DNA of 64,000 nucleotides from contig NW_004457637.1 in the NCBI RefSeq assembly GCF_000203815.1, positions 372,001 to 436,000 of the forward strand, in the 5' to 3' direction. The notes beneath the pieces are model-generated. The model was not told the DNA's origin and did no database searches. It saw nothing but the letters and a program-made list of their open reading frames with translations. How positions within the stretch are numbered: position 1 is the stretch's first letter; the number at the start of each line of letters is the position of its first letter. Below, piece by piece: positions 8,044 to 20,683 of this stretch. This stretch comes from Cavenderia fasciculata (Eukaryota > Evosea > Eumycetozoa > Acytosteliales > Cavenderiaceae). The position numbers were made by a program, and so were the translations under genes.

Positions 8044-9664
8044 TTACAATGATTTCTTTAAAGTTTCAGCAACCTTGTCAATGAATTGTTCGGTATTCAA
8101 ATATTTATCACGAGTGAGTTGCTTGTCGTCATAGATGCAAAGAGCAAGATCCTTGGTCATGAAACCATTCTCGATGGTTTGGATACAAGCCTTTTCAAGT
8201 GTGTCTGTGAATTTGAGCAAATCGGCATTCTTGTCCAACTTGGCACGGTGAGCAAGACCACGGGTCCAGGCAAAGATGGAGGCAACCGAGTTGGTGCTAG
8301 TCTCTTGACCCTTTTGGTGTTGACGGTAGTGACGAGTGACAGTACCGTGAGCAGCTTCACTTTCAACAATACCATCGGCTGGTGCGACAAGGACCGATGT
8401 CATGAGACCCAAAGAACCAAAACCTTGGGCAACAATATCCGACTGGACATCACCATCATAGTTTTTGCAGGCCCATACGTATCCACCATTACTCTTGATG
8501 GCATAGGCGACCATGTCATCTATGAGACGATGTTCGTATTGCATCTTTTCTCCTTTTTCTCCCTCTCCTCTTTCTTTTTCCTTTTTTTCCATTTCCTTTT
8601 TATATTTCTCTTGGTACAATTGTTCAAAGATGTCCTTGAAACGACCATCATACTTTTTCAAAATAGTGTTCTTGGTTGACAAGTAAAGTGGGAGCTTTCT
8701 ATCCAAAGCATAGGCAAAGCAACTGTGTGCGAATTCAGTAATGGACTTGTCAGTGTTGTACATACCCATGGCAACACCAGCATCCTTAAATTCAAATACT
8801 GTTCTCTTTGAAGCAGATCCTCCATTCTTTGGTGTGAATACCATTTCCAATTTACCTGCTTCTTCAACTAAAAAGTCTGTTGCCTTGTACTAGATTAGAA
8901 AAAAAAAAAAAAAATTCAATAATTAAATAAATATTTAATATTTAAATGTGTGTATGAGTGTGTATGTGTATGTGTAACATACTTGATCACCAAAAGCATG
9001 TCTACCAATAATAATTGGTTTATTCCAACGTGGAACTAATCTTGGAATGTTTGTACAAACAATTGGTTCACGGAATACAGTACCACCAAGAATATTACGA
9101 ATAGTACCATTTGGTGATTTCCACATTTCCTTTAATTTAAATTCTATAGAATAGGTTATATAAATATATATATATAGAAATAGTTTGAGTTTGAATGATT
9201 AATATTTATAAATATATCCAAATATTTTTTCTTTTTTCTTTTTTTTTATCTATACCTTCAACTCTAGCTTCATCAGGAGTAATGGTAGCACATTTAATAC
9301 CAACTTTGGCTTCCTTGATGGCATTGGCAGCATCAATGGTAACTTGATCATTGGTAGCATCACGATGTGGAAGACCAAGATCAAAATATAATGGCTTGAC
9401 GTCGAGGAATGGAAAGACCAACTTTTTCTTGATCATATCCCAAATGATTCTAGTCATTTCATCACCATCCATTTCAACTACTGGTCCTGTAACCTTGATC
9501 TTTTGATCTAAATAAACAAAATAAAATAAAACAAATAAATAATCATATGATTTGAAAAGTTTGTTTGTTTGTTTGTTTGACTTACAATTTCTAACAAAAG
9601 TACCATACTTTACAGATGATTGAAAAGTATTTGATGTTAATTTCTTGATTGATAATGATAACAT
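8044..9664 (-). CDS. IDH2: NADP-dependent isocitrate dehydrogenase, probably mitochondrial
   Basis: Exons 9664-9586, 9507-9256, 9143-8983 and 8889-8044 give 445 aa. The N-terminal 26 residues are basic, hydroxylated and free of acidic residues, as in a mitochondrial presequence. The core follows: [50 protein letters not shown], the metal/substrate loop NYDGDVQSD, and [13 protein letters not shown] of the NADP-binding region. The enzyme decarboxylates isocitrate to 2-oxoglutarate and makes NADPH. An unusual lysine/glutamate-rich insertion of roughly 15-20 residues ([15 protein letters not shown]) sits at about residues 263-280, just before YEHRLIDD; it is in frame and not bordered by splice signals. 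The 3' end faces the viral-like region. Confidence 0.95.
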
Positions 9665-10558
9665 GTTTGCTTTTTTGGTGATGACGATTAACTAATTAAA
9701 AAAAGATATATAGAGTAAAGAAGGAAGGAAAAAAAAAAGAAGATTAAATAAAAAGGAAAAGTAAGTTTGTGTGTGGTGCGATAAAGGATGAGGGAGGAGG
9801 AAGATAAATTAAATTTAAATGAAATTGAAGGAAGGTGGGGGTGAGTCTTCAAGTTGAATGTGTGGGGCTAGCTATGACAGCCCTTTATAAATGAAATATC
9901 TTAATCTTTTTGTGGGGGTTGGTTGGTAGTTGATTTTTTTTGATTGAACTTCTTCTTTTTCACATACGCACGTTATATATCTTCTTTTTAAACAAACTAT
10001 AATCTAACTAATCCCTACAAATATATAAAGACGATGGTCAATTGCTTTTCCCGAGAGGAGGAAGAGGGAGGTTCAAAGCCTAAATTAAATTTATTTTTAA
10101 AAAAAATCAGGTGATGAACTTCACAGGTAGGGAATGTCACCTTCTGAACCACTGTGACGTGTTTAATACCAAAAGACGACGAGGTATGTAAATATATACA
10201 CATATAATGTAAATACAAAGTAGTGAGATTATATATATAATTTTAAAGAAAGAGATGATGTGTCTTCAAATCTGACATAGTCATATATATTATCTACTAT
10301 TATCTAGAGATCATTGTGATACCATTATTATTATACAGTTAGTAATGATTATCTGACGAGCAAGTAAAGTATTGTCTTCATCGGACAAACCCACAGTCCC
10401 ATTGATGTTGTTGATCTTTGCTTGTGCAAAAAAAGAAATAAAAAAAAAGATTTTTCTGATGAATACTCAAATTTTGCATTCATTGCACTTTAAATATTAT
10501 TATTTATTACACATTACTATATTTAATAGATAGATAGATAGAGATATAATCAACCAAG
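9665..10558. other. Divergent intergenic region between IDH and DENND10
   Basis: About 0.9 kb with A/T runs, GATA-type repeats near 10530 and purine-rich stretches. A minus frame at 10015-10218 has no coding character. A weak C/D-box-like arrangement (ATGATG at 10254, CTGA boxes) is noted but not called. It probably holds both promoters. Confidence 0.5.
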
Positions 10559-12016
10559 ATGAGTGATATATCATTAGATGATTCAATATGTATCTTTGAA
10601 AAGGATACAAATAATGATGTTTTAATGACTTGGTATGATTGAACACTAGTACACACACATACACACACTATAAAGCAACTCTCTCTTTATCTATATATAT
10701 ATATTCAGTAGTAACTCTTACTTATACTTTTTCTTTTTCTATTTCTAGGTGTTTTCCAACGATTGAAGATTCAATAAGAAATGTAGTATTGAATAGAAGT
10801 GGTTTAAAGAATGATTCAGTCAATGCACAATTCAATTTCAGTAAATACAAGAATTCTTGGATCTATCTATACACTATATCTATACCTGCTCAAAAAGATA
10901 AAGATGAATCTATAGTCATACCAGATACATTAAAGAAAGTTGTATTATTTACTATTTGTATCATTCGTAATGTATGTATCAAATCAAAAAAAAAGACATA
11001 GCTAACTATTGATCAATTAAACTAAAACTCTTCCTTCTTTCTTTTTTTCTCTTGTTAGGTATATAATCCAGAAAAGTATGGAACACTTGCACAGATAATG
11101 TCAAATATTTATTTAAAGACTGGTGATCCAAGTAAATTATTGGAATGTCATCTAAGAGCTGTCAATCGTGGACAATTTGATGTTGGTGCATTGGGTAAAT
11201 TTGTTGATGCCGATTATGATATTCGTCGTTCCTATCTTGCCACTAGTATCAAAGATATCATTAAATTGTTTGATGAACAATCCATTTTAATTTGGAATGC
11301 AATGATGTTAAAGAAAAGAATCGTTATTTATTCTGATAAAATTTCTCCTTTATTAAAGGTTATTAGGTAAACTAAAATTAAAAACAAATATATATATATA
11401 TTTATTATTCATTTATTAATAATTATCTTTTTTCTTTTTATTTTTATTTTTTAGAGGATTTCCATTATTTGTATTTCATAGACAAAATTGGAGTTTATTA
11501 AGACCATATGTAACAGTTGATGAAGATGAAATTAAAGAATTGGTAAATAATGGTGTCTATGTTGCCGGGTTTACTGATCCTTCAATTAAATCTCGAGAAG
11601 ATTTATATGATTTATTAGTTGATTGTAAGAGGAAATTAAAAGAAAGAAAAGAAAAAGAATATATTTATATTTAATAACCATTTCTTATTCATCCTTTAGT
11701 ACCATCAAAAGAAATAACAGTAGCATCACATGCAAAAGATCAATTTTTATTATCATCAATACATAAAGATATATTGAAATTATTATTAACATCGATTGAT
11801 GAAGAAGTGGAAGAACCAATGAGTGATCAAGCAGTCATGAAAGCATTGACCATCAAAGTAAAAGAATTACTCGTTAAATTGGAATCACTCAAAGTCGAAG
11901 GTGACGATGGAAAATCAATGGTCACTCTAAAGAGTTTACAAGAACGTAAATTACCACCTGGTATGGATACTTTTCTTTTTAATGTTGCCAATGTTGAAGG
12001 TTTAAATAATCAATAA
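10559..12016 (+). CDS. DENND10: DENN domain-containing protein 10 (FAM45 family)
   Basis: Five exons, 10559-10632, 10749-10971, 11059-11366, 11455-11624 and 11700-12016, give 363 aa, close to the animal length. Family landmarks appear in order: EKDTNNDVLMTWCFP, NPEKYGTLAQI, DYDIRRSYLATSIKDII, AMMLKKRIVIY, HRQNWSLLRPYV, YVAGFTDPSI and a C-terminal KSLQERKLPPG block. DENN proteins bind Rab GTPases; the animal homologue acts in late endosome and multivesicular-body homeostasis. The function here is by homology. Splice phases all agree. Confidence 0.9.
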
Positions 12017-12271
12017 AATATATATACACAAATATATATATATAATGAATTCTTTTTGAAATTTCAAGAGATTTATTTATAGATCTATGATTTCTAAATG
12101 ATTTCATTGAATTTTATAAGTGAGTATGTGAACTTTATGATTTAAAATTTAATTAATTTTGTTTTTTTTTTTTGTGTGAGGTTCTTGTGTGTGATTCATC
12201 AACACTCAAAAGTAAAAAGTAATAAACTAGTTAATATTTAAATAAATAAAGAAAGAGTAGAGAGTACATAA

Positions 12272-13286
12272 ATGAAGAATTTATTTTTAAAGTTTACTGG
12301 TAAAGATGGTAAAGATGGAGGTGAAGGAGGAGGAGAAGGAGGTGAAGGTCCTTCCAACAACAATAATAATAATAATAATGTTGAGAATAACAAACAAAAT
12401 AATGATAGTGCAGAAGAAATGAGAAGAAAAAGATTAGAAAGATTAGAAATGCAACTTGATGATCAACAACAACAAGAAGAAGAACAAAAGAGACAACAAC
12501 AATTATTACAAGAAGAAGAACAAAAAAGAAAAAGACAAGTAATTCAACAACAACAAGAACAATATCAATTACAATTACTTAAACAAAAACAAGAAGAAGA
12601 GAAAAGAAAAAAGGAAGATGAAGAAAAGAAGAAATTGCAACAACCAAGATCACCACCCCTCGTTTCATCAAGCTACGATAGAATTAGAAGTGGTGCTGTC
12701 ATTCCAATGAATGAAATGGATTATTTCATTCTTGAAAAGATCTTTTTAATCTATTTCAATCAAACAAGTCTTAAAAATGAAGTTTATCTTGAATCTTTGA
12801 CAAATGAATTAATTAAAGAAGTTGGTAAGTAAAAAAAAAAAAAAAAGAAAAAATATAGAATCTTTATTAAAATTTTATTTTTAGCAGGAAAGAATATATT
12901 AAAATTGGATGAAGATTTAATGGATAGAATATTGGTTGAAAGATTATCATATGGACAAGTTAGAATACCATTGGTAGATTATTTAATTGGATGTTTTAAT
13001 AGATTACAAGAAGTAAAGAGAAAGGTTGGAACCAAACAAGTGATTGTTACCAATGCCAAATTATTAAATGATCTATCAAACCTTATCATTCGTTATTTTG
13101 GTGTGGTCATTTCCATTCCAGACATGTTCCCAAACACCTCTTCTCAACTTTATGGTCAAGGTATTGGTCAACTTTTACCATTTTTAAAAGGTGAAATGAT
13201 TGATGAATTATCTTTTGAATTTTTACAATTATTTATTTCTCAAGTTGATGATAAGAAATCAGTAAGTAAAAAAAAAAAAGAAAAAG

Positions 13287-13318
<32 letters not shown>

Positions 13319-15903
13319 TAAAAAGTATTAATTATTTTTATTTTTATTTTTCCTTTTAGTTATTTGAACCATTATTTTTACAATTAACAGGACAAATGGG
13401 ACAAATTACATTATTGGGTAATTATATGGCAATATTTAAAGCATTTTCAAGTTTAATTCAATTTAAAGAATTATCTGATATCTTTATTTCAATGCCAGCA
13501 TTTAATCCAAAACAATTAAATGGTGCTCAATTTGAAAGATTCTCTTTACTTGGTCCTTATTTTTCTCTTAGTGCTGCTTCTAAATCGGTAAAATAGAAAC
13601 AAATAGAAACAAAAAAAAGAAATAATATTTATTTTAATTTACTTTACTCTATAGAGAGATATAGCTGATCAATATTTTAAAAATGCATCAGAAATGACAA
13701 ATCAAAATATTCATGAAGCATTTGAAAATATTAGAATTTTAACCAAAGGATATCATAATTATTTACATCAATTGGTTAGAACATTCCTAAAGGTTAGTCC
13801 AGAAAACAAGGAAGCATTTTTAGTTTGGATATGTTCAGTTTTGGATCACAATGCCAATCGTACCAAACTACGTTATGATCCAGCCACTGTAGCAACAAGT
13901 GGTTTTTGTATGAACCTTTGTGCAGTCATGACATTATTGTGTGAATCATTTATCGATGCCTCGTTTTCAAAAACCACCATGGTTGATACCAACTTTTTAC
14001 TCAATAGTTCTCGTCACGATATCTCTCAAGATACTAGATTGGCTGCCAATGTTGAAAATATTCAAGAATGGAACAAAGATATTCATCCAATTGTACCAGT
14101 CAATTTTATTACTGAATGTTTCTTTGTTACTCTTAGATGTATTCATATTGGTATTAACCCTACTTTTGAACAAATTGATAATGTTAGTAATAGTTCTGAA
14201 AGAATTTCTGCTGAACTTCGAGTTTTACAATCAACTCAACCTCAATGGTCAATTGTAAGAAGAAATTAAAAAAAGTAAAAAAAAAGATATCATATATTTA
14301 TTTAAATTTTTATCTCTAGACTCCACAAGCAAATATAAATGAAGCAAGATTAAAACAATTAAAAGCACAAGTTGATTCATGTAAAACTTATATTTATATT
14401 CATGTTTCACAAATGTATGAACCAATGTTTGTAGGTAGATTACAAAGTTTTCTAGCCTTTACAGTCAATTGGTTGACCAGAGTAATTAATCCAACCAATG
14501 CACCTGTACCACTTCCAACACCACCCAATCGTCAATTTGCTCTATTGCCAGAATATTGTATCGAAGATATTGTTCAATTCTTTAGTCATCTTACTCGTTT
14601 CTATCCAGACAAGGTTGAAACTAATCAACTAGGTCCAATGGTTACATTTTTTGTTACTCTTTTAGCTTCTCCAGATTATATTAATAATCCTTATTTAACT
14701 GCTAAAATTATTCAAGTAAATAGAGAAACAAAAAGAAAACAAAAAAAAAAAATGAAAGAAATATTTATACTTTTTTATTTTTCTATTTTTTAGATATTTG
14801 GATCATTTGTACCAATTAAAGAACAAAGAGGATATCAAAAAGATATGACAGGATTATTTTCTTCAAGTGAAATTGTAAAACAAAATTTAATACCATCATT
14901 GATGAAATTTTATGTAGATATTGAATCTACAGGAAGACATAATCAATTTTATGAAAAGTTTAGTTATCGTTATGATAGTGCACGTATCATGACGTATCTA
15001 TGGGAATCGAATCTTTATTTCCAACAAAGAATTATTATGGAATGTCGTCGTCCAGAATCCTTTTTACGTTTTATCAACATGGTCATCAATGACAGTATCT
15101 TTTTATTGGATGATGCTTTGGAGAAATTAAAAGATATCAAGGGAATGCAAGCTCAACAAGAAGCTGGTGAATGGGAACAAAAACCAGAAGATCAACGTAG
15201 AGAATTATTGGAAACGTATGAACGTTATCAATCGATTGCTCGTAATTCATTGTCGTTGGCCGATCAAAACTTTAAAATGATGCAATTAATTTCTGTAAAG
15301 GAATTGACACCATTTATGCAAAGTGGTATTGTAGATCGTTTGGCTGAAATGTTGAATAGTTATCTTGTCAAGTTGCTTGGACCCAAGTGTATGGAATTAA
15401 GAGTTCGTGACCCAGAACGTTACAACTTTAATCCACGTCATTTATTGGTTCAACTCACCGATATCTATTGTAACCTTTCTGTTGATGAAAAGTTTTTAGA
15501 CTCTATTGTTCGTGATGAGCGTTCTTTTAAAATTGGTATCTTTGAACAAGTTGAAAAGATTTTGGCTCGTGAACAATTAAAAAGTCTTGAAGATATTGAA
15601 AGATTCCATAACCTAATCGTTAAATTGGTTCAAGTCAGTCAACAAAATAATTTATTGGAAGAAGATCTTGGTGATATTCCAGATGACTATTTGGATCCAC
15701 TCCTAAGTACCCTCATGACTGATCCAGTTATTTTACCTAGTAGTAAAATTACTCTTGATCGTCAAACCATTCAACGTCATTTATTATCTGATCAAACTGA
15801 TCCTTTTAATCGTTCAAAATTAACTGAAGATATGTTAATTCCAAATATTGAATTAAAAAATCAAATCAATCAATGGTTATCTGATAAAAAAAATAATAAA
15901 TAA
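12272..15903 (+). CDS. ufd2: Ubiquitin conjugation factor E4 (UFD2/UBE4, U-box ligase)
   Basis: Six exons, 12272-12824, 12885-13261, 13360-13587, 13655-14254, 14320-14715 and 14794-15903, give 1087 aa, typical for UFD2. The first 130 residues are low complexity: a Gly/Glu stretch, poly-N and a Q/E/K coiled coil. The middle is the large helical Ufd2 core with [25 protein letters not shown] and [15 protein letters not shown]. The C-terminal ~75 residues form a U-box starting [19 protein letters not shown]. The protein extends ubiquitin chains on proteins delivered with Cdc48. Exon 2 has a tandem acceptor (TTAGCAG, 12881-12887) so one residue may vary. Intron 2 contains a (GAA)n run. Confidence 0.95.
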
Positions 15904-15925
15904 AAAAAGTAAAAAGTATTTTTTT

Positions 15926-17011
15926 CTACGCAGCAGTTGCAAGTTTATTAATTGGTATTATTATATCATTATTATCGTTGTTTAAATTATTTAATTCTAT
16001 TGGTTGATTTTTTTTTATATTTGGTTGTTTTGATTGATTGAATTTTTTAAAAATTGGAATATTTTTATAAAATGATTTGTTGTTATAATTTTCTATAAAG
16101 AATTGAATTAAATTTATAGACCAAAGTGAAAGTACAAAAGGAAATGTAAGAGTTGTAAAATTTTGTAATTTTAAATGTAGGAAAAAAGTTGTTGAAATGA
16201 TTACAGTAATTGTCATTTTAATTAAATAAAATGGACCATTACCGCTTGATGCAATACCAGACAATACAGCATTAAAACTATATAATCCACCATTTAATGT
16301 TGAAATGATTATTTTATCATCTGTATTTGGATAATATAGATTAATAATAATGACTGAAAGATGAGTTGCAATAATACCATAAAGACTTTGTATTGGGGAA
16401 TTGATAAAAATTGCAATAATCATTAATAATCCACTAATAAAGTCACCTTGAAATAAAACTTGACCAAAAGCATGACTTGGAATAACCAAACCATTACCAA
16501 CATAATCGAATCCATTATAATCAATGGTTGGACCTGGTAATCTTGATTTGGCCAATGGAAAACCATCAATTCCATTTGATTGTAGGATTAATTTGAGTAA
16601 CCAAGTAATGGCTATAAAGGGAAAGGTATAGGCTCTAATGTCAAACAAGAGGAATAGGTGCATCAATAGTGTAGAGGCAATACTACCAATAATATATGCC
16701 AAAACTACTGCTGCATTTAAACCAAAATAAAATATCATTGCACATCCAATCAGAGCAGAATTAAAACCATAAAGACCATTATCTATATGATCTTGATTTA
16801 ATTGTAATAGGACTGCCGTGGCACTTGATACAATGGTACAAATAATCATGGTATATGCCATTTCAGCATTACCATAAAACATGGCAATACAAAAAATGAT
16901 ACCAGTCATTGAATTACATTGTAAAAATATTTGTCCTATTCCTCTTGTCAATACTTTAAAACTTTTAAATATTAAAATTATTATATCAATTAAATAATAT
17001 TGTATAATCAT
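15926..17011 (-). CDS. Urea transporter (UT/SLC14 family)
   Basis: An uninterrupted 361-aa frame of about ten membrane helices, with the internal duplication typical of urea channels: GIGQIFLQCNSMTGI in the first half and AFGQVLFQGDFISGLL in the second, plus paired GLYGFNSALIG and GLYSFNAVLSG motifs. These repeats line the two halves of the urea pore. The C-terminus is polar and Asn-rich. The gene is convergent with ufd2, the stops being only 25 bases apart. No intron was needed. Orientation, length and motifs make the family call firm; substrate (urea, ammonia or related amide) is inferred from the family. Confidence 0.88.
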   Translation of the reverse strand: MIIQYYLIDIIILIFKSFKVLTRGIGQIFLQCNSMTGIIFCIAMFYGNAEMAYTMIICTIVSSATAVLLQLNQDHIDNGLYGFNSALIGCAMIFYFGLNAAVVLAYIIGSIASTLLMHLFLLFDIRAYTFPFIAITWLLKLILQSNGIDGFPLAKSRLPGPTIDYNGFDYVGNGLVIPSHAFGQVLFQGDFISGLLMIIAIFINSPIQSLYGIIATHLSVIIINLYYPNTDDKIIISTLNGGLYSFNAVLSGIASSGNGPFYLIKMTITVIISTTFFLHLKLQNFTTLTFPFVLSLWSINLIQFFIENYNNKSFYKNIPIFKKFNQSKQPNIKKNQPIELNNLNNDNNDIIIPINKLATAA

Positions 17012-17647
17012 TCTCCTTTCCCTTTTTTTAATTAATTCTTAATAATGCTCTATCTGTATATAAATCAACCATAATGATATCTTATATATAAATAATAAAG
17101 CTAAAAAAAAAAAAAAGTATTTTTTATATATATAAATAATTATTATTATTCTTTTTATCTATCTAATCTATCTTATCTCTCTCTCTTTTTAAAAACTTTG
17201 AACAATGTTTTTTAGTTGTAGGGTTCTCTCTCCCTTTTAAAAAAAACCACCATCACATCATGGTGCAATTTTTTTCACCTCCTCGTATGTATCCACTTTT
17301 TTCACCATTGTTGTTACCAAATGGAGTTCCGAATAAAAAATCTAAGAAAAAAAAAAAAAAAAAAAGATATATTATAATTTTTTTTTGAAATAGGTCAGTT
17401 GAAAGGTCAAACCTCCCTCGCCTCTTTGGAATCGTTCGGCGACTCACACCAAAAAGTCTTTTTTTTTAAAATTTTGATTTTTTTGTTAAAAATATTTCAT
17501 TCATCATAGATAGAGAGATAAGATAAAAACAGATATATATCTTTTTTCTTTTTTAGTGTTATCATTATTGTTGTACAACCACCACACTCTTTTTATATTT
17601 TAAATCATTTCATTTTTTATTTCATTTTATAAAGTTGTTTAGAAAAA
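17012..17647. other. Divergent intergenic region
   Basis: Lies between the urea transporter and TTC39 starts. Contains T/A runs and CT-rich tracts. A 64-codon minus frame at 17253-17447 is interrupted by a long Phe run from poly-T and is not called. Likely two promoters. Confidence 0.5.
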
Positions 17648-19469
17648 ATGAATAATGATCATATTGAAACATTAGATAAAGCAATTGAATTGTTTTGGAA
17701 TTTTGAACTAACAGGTAATACAACTAGAGACTTGTCAACAAGATAGTTATAGAAAGACAGATCTTTTGATTAACCTTTTTTTTCTATTCCATTTCATTTA
17801 GAATGTGAAAATTTATTATCAAATGAAAAGACCAAAGTACCATTATTTTCATTATTATATACCGATATTAGTTTTATAAAGGCAGTATTGACAGAAACAA
17901 AGGAAGACATGTCTGAAGCTTCAAAAAGAATTAGTGAATGTAAATCTTTGGCTAGATCATTACAATTATCTCAAGTATGTATAAAAAACAAAAAGAAATC
18001 ATATGACGTGGAACGTTCGTTTTTTTTCTAAAAAAAATATCTATCTTTTTTTCTAGAAACCATTATATTTAAAATTAGAAAAAGAAGAAAAGAAATCAAA
18101 AGATTCTAATACCAAGGATGGAGCAGATTCAAGTAATTATGTAAAAGCAGAATATTTAATTTCAAAATTAATTTATGCTGAAACATTGGTGATGAAGGCG
18201 ATTATTGAATTCAAGGCACAAAATAATTTAAAGGCAGGTTTGGCATTTAGAAAGAGTTGGAAACAATATTCTCAAGCTTTTGAATTGGTAAAGACTCTAC
18301 CAACTACCTTTCCCATTTACAAACATATTCTTAGTTGTGCCTATTATGGTGTTGGTTTCTTTCATTTCCTTGTCTCTGTTGTTCCACCTCAATATATTTG
18401 GTTGGTTGAAGGTATTGGTTTTAAAGGAAATAGAATGGAAGGTTTAAAAGAAATTCAATTATCTTCTGATTCTAATGGTATTAGATGTAAGTAAAATTAA
18501 AATAAAAAATCAAAAAAAAGAATATTTATTTATTTATTTTTTTTATTTTTTTTATTTTTAGCAAATATGGCAAAAATAGCAATAATACTATTAAATGTAT
18601 TCTTTTTTGAAGATTATAATACACCAGAACCATTGATAAAAGAATTGATGACAAAATATGAAAATGGATCATTAATTTATTACATGTCTGGTGCCATTTT
18701 AAGAAAACAAGGCAAGATTAAAGAATCATCGGTTAGTTATCAAAGATCATATGATACTTCTGGACAATTGAAGCAATTACAATTGTTTGTAGATTCCGAA
18801 TTGGGATATAATGAATTTTTAAATCTAAATTGGGAGGCTGCCTCGGTTCATTTGGCCAAGTTTCTCAATGAAACGACTAGTAGTGGTTTCAAGGCATTTG
18901 TAGCTTACCAATTGGGTTGTTGTTATGACATGTTGGGTAAAAAGGAAGAGGCTCGTGCCACCTTTAAATCTTTGGAACCATGGGTAAGAAAAGGTTACGA
19001 CTTTGACGACTTTTCACAGAAAAAGGCTGCTCGTTATCTCAAGCAAAAGGATGGTTGGTCCATGTTTGATCAACTCTACATTCAAGCTAGTCTTTTAAAC
19101 GAGGCTCATCAATTCCAACGTTCCTATGAATACATCAAACAGGCATTGGCTATTGGTAATTTGACCAAGGAAGAATCGGCAGTGGCAGAGTATTTGGGTG
19201 GTGCCAATTGTCAACAATTGGGTCAGCGTGAAGAGGCTCGTCGTCACTATCAACAATCGATTGCCAATGAAAAGAGCTTGTCGTACGACCACTTTTGTAT
19301 TCCCTATTCGTATATTGGTTTGGCAGAGATTGCTTTTGCCGACGACAAAAAGTCAGACGCAAAGGCTTTTGTTAAAAAGGCAAAGGGCTATAATTCGACT
19401 CCCTACGATTTCCCTTCCGTGTTGGATTGGAGAACTAGAAAACTTTTGCAATTGTTGGGTGAATTTTAA
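17648..19469 (+). CDS. TTC39: Tetratricopeptide repeat protein 39-like (TTC39/IML2 family)
   Basis: Exons 17648-17714, 17802-17974, 18057-18486 and 18562-19469 give 525 aa, the usual family size. Landmarks are an N-terminal helical pair, AYYGVGFFHFLVSVVPPQ, a middle AKIAIILLNVFF, and repeat helices such as GSLIYYMSGAILRKQGK, AYQLGCCYDMLGKKEEA and YLGGANCQQLGQREEA. In yeast the related Iml2 is linked to lipid droplets and clearance of protein inclusions; animal TTC39 proteins influence lipid metabolism. No enzyme activity is known. The role here is open. Confidence 0.85.
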
Positions 19470-19832
19470 AAAAAGTCATTCAAAATATTAACAACAATAA
19501 CAACGATAACAACAACAACAACACTACCTACATTCCTCTCTCAATTTTAAATTGAAAATAAATCATTTTTAATTTTTATTCAAATATATATATATCGAAA
19601 CGTTCACTTTGGGGATGCAGAGGTTGCATGAGCTGTCTCTACTCTGTAATGAGTGAAACGAATAATAAGTTGTGCTTGAATGGTTTTGTTTATATAAATA
19701 TATAATGATGTATGTTTGAACAGATACACGAAACAACACAACTGGTAGATTTACTTGGATTCTTTTACCGGAATGCAATTCAGGGATTAGAGTTCTGCCA
19801 CTTCAAAAAGTCACGAAAAAAGGGAAAAATCA

Positions 19833-19917
19833 TGTGATAGGAGAGGATCGAACTCTCGACCTTTGCATTCCATACTGTTATATAAGTACAACACTCTACC
19901 GGCTGAGTTACAATCAC
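19833..19917 (-). tRNA. tRNA-Ile (anticodon UAU) with a 12-base intron
   Basis: Read on the minus strand: acceptor GTGATTG/CTATCAC (one T-T mismatch), D stem ACTC/GAGT, anticodon stem TTGTA/TGCAA, loop CT-TAT-A, T stem GAGAG/CTCTC with loop TTCGATC, and discriminator A. Removing 12 bases after position 37 leaves a 73-base cloverleaf. tRNA-Ile(UAU) genes commonly carry an intron at this place. The internal B-box GTTCGATCC is intact. Confidence 0.9.
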
Positions 19918-19965
19918 GATGAGATTGAAAAATTCGGAAAGGATTTTGACCATTTTATAGTGTCC

Positions 19966-20035
19966 TCTCCTCTCGTGCTACCCCGGGAACGTAAAGGTCA
20001 TAGGTTCGAATCCTGCCCTCGAACTTTACTTTTGG
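19966..20035 (+). repeat. tRNA-3'-half-like sequence with a B-box
   Basis: AAAGGTCATAGGTTCGAATCC and the following CTGCCCTCGAA look like the variable loop, T arm (consensus B-box GGTTCGAATCC) and acceptor side of a tRNA. No matching 5' half occurs in the preceding 100 bases. It may be a truncated tRNA or an external B-box of the kind that lies near dictyostelid tRNA genes. Confidence 0.45.
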
Positions 20036-20039
20036 CGCC

Positions 20040-20553
20040 AACGTTTAACTTGACCACAATTGGGGGGATTGAGGAGAAAAACCATCCGACTCTAGGGATC
20101 TAGAGACAGGACACCCCCACGGAAGGATGACCGGGTTAGTTTCCCCTTCTCAGTAGGAGATTGGGTAGCCAGACTGCAACAAGTAACGGGAAGGTAGTGG
20201 AGGACCTACTGGGCCGTCGCGATAGAAAGCCATCTGACATCTCAAATACAATATGCAACACGTAAAGACGAGTGTCCACAATGGGGAGTAAATCGGCGCG
20301 AGAGTTGAGAGCGGCAGTCGGTCTTGGAAGCACCCAAGGCTTAAGGTTTCACCGCAAGTATGGTACTAAAATTAGAAGAAGATGGGTGCCATATTTGCGT
20401 CACCACCGCCATCCTCTTCTATTCTCTCTACAACTATCAATAATAATATTAATAATATAATAATTCACTAAATAATAAGAATAATAATAATTATATCAAC
20501 CCAGTATTATAGCCTATAGTGCTAGTGAGAAAAAAAAAAAAAAAAAAAAAAAA
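20040..20553 (+). mobile_element. GC-rich non-coding block ending in a long A-run, possible retroelement piece
   Basis: From about 20040 to 20420 the sequence is much more GC-rich than its surroundings, has no usable frame, and contains structured-looking segments. It passes into AT-rich DNA and a run of about 24-25 A's near 20530-20553. Position next to a tRNA gene and beside a reverse-transcriptase fragment suggests the untranslated part of a tRNA-targeted retroelement; this is inference. Confidence 0.4.
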
Positions 20554-20683
20554 TAATAGCGATATCTTTAACCAATTTATTTTTAGAACAAGCAACAATC
20601 CAAAACAATCCAACATGCTTGACACTATACAAAAAGATACATGATCAACGTCCATACAACATGTATCATAGACATGGACAAAC

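Noticed and set aside
10015-10218. Minus-strand frame of 67 codons
   Set aside because: No similarity or coding composition; lies in a divergent promoter region.
10249-10361. C/D-box snoRNA-like pattern (ATGATG, CTGA, ATGATT, CTGA)
   Set aside because: The second C-type and final D-type boxes are almost adjacent and no terminal stem pairs, so the match is likely chance.
17253-17447. Minus-strand frame ending with a CaaX-like tail
   Set aside because: Interrupted by a poly-Phe run from poly-T, no homologue recognised.
19590-19800. Possible second tRNA or external promoter beside tRNA-Ile
   Set aside because: No cloverleaf or B-box could be formed on either strand.
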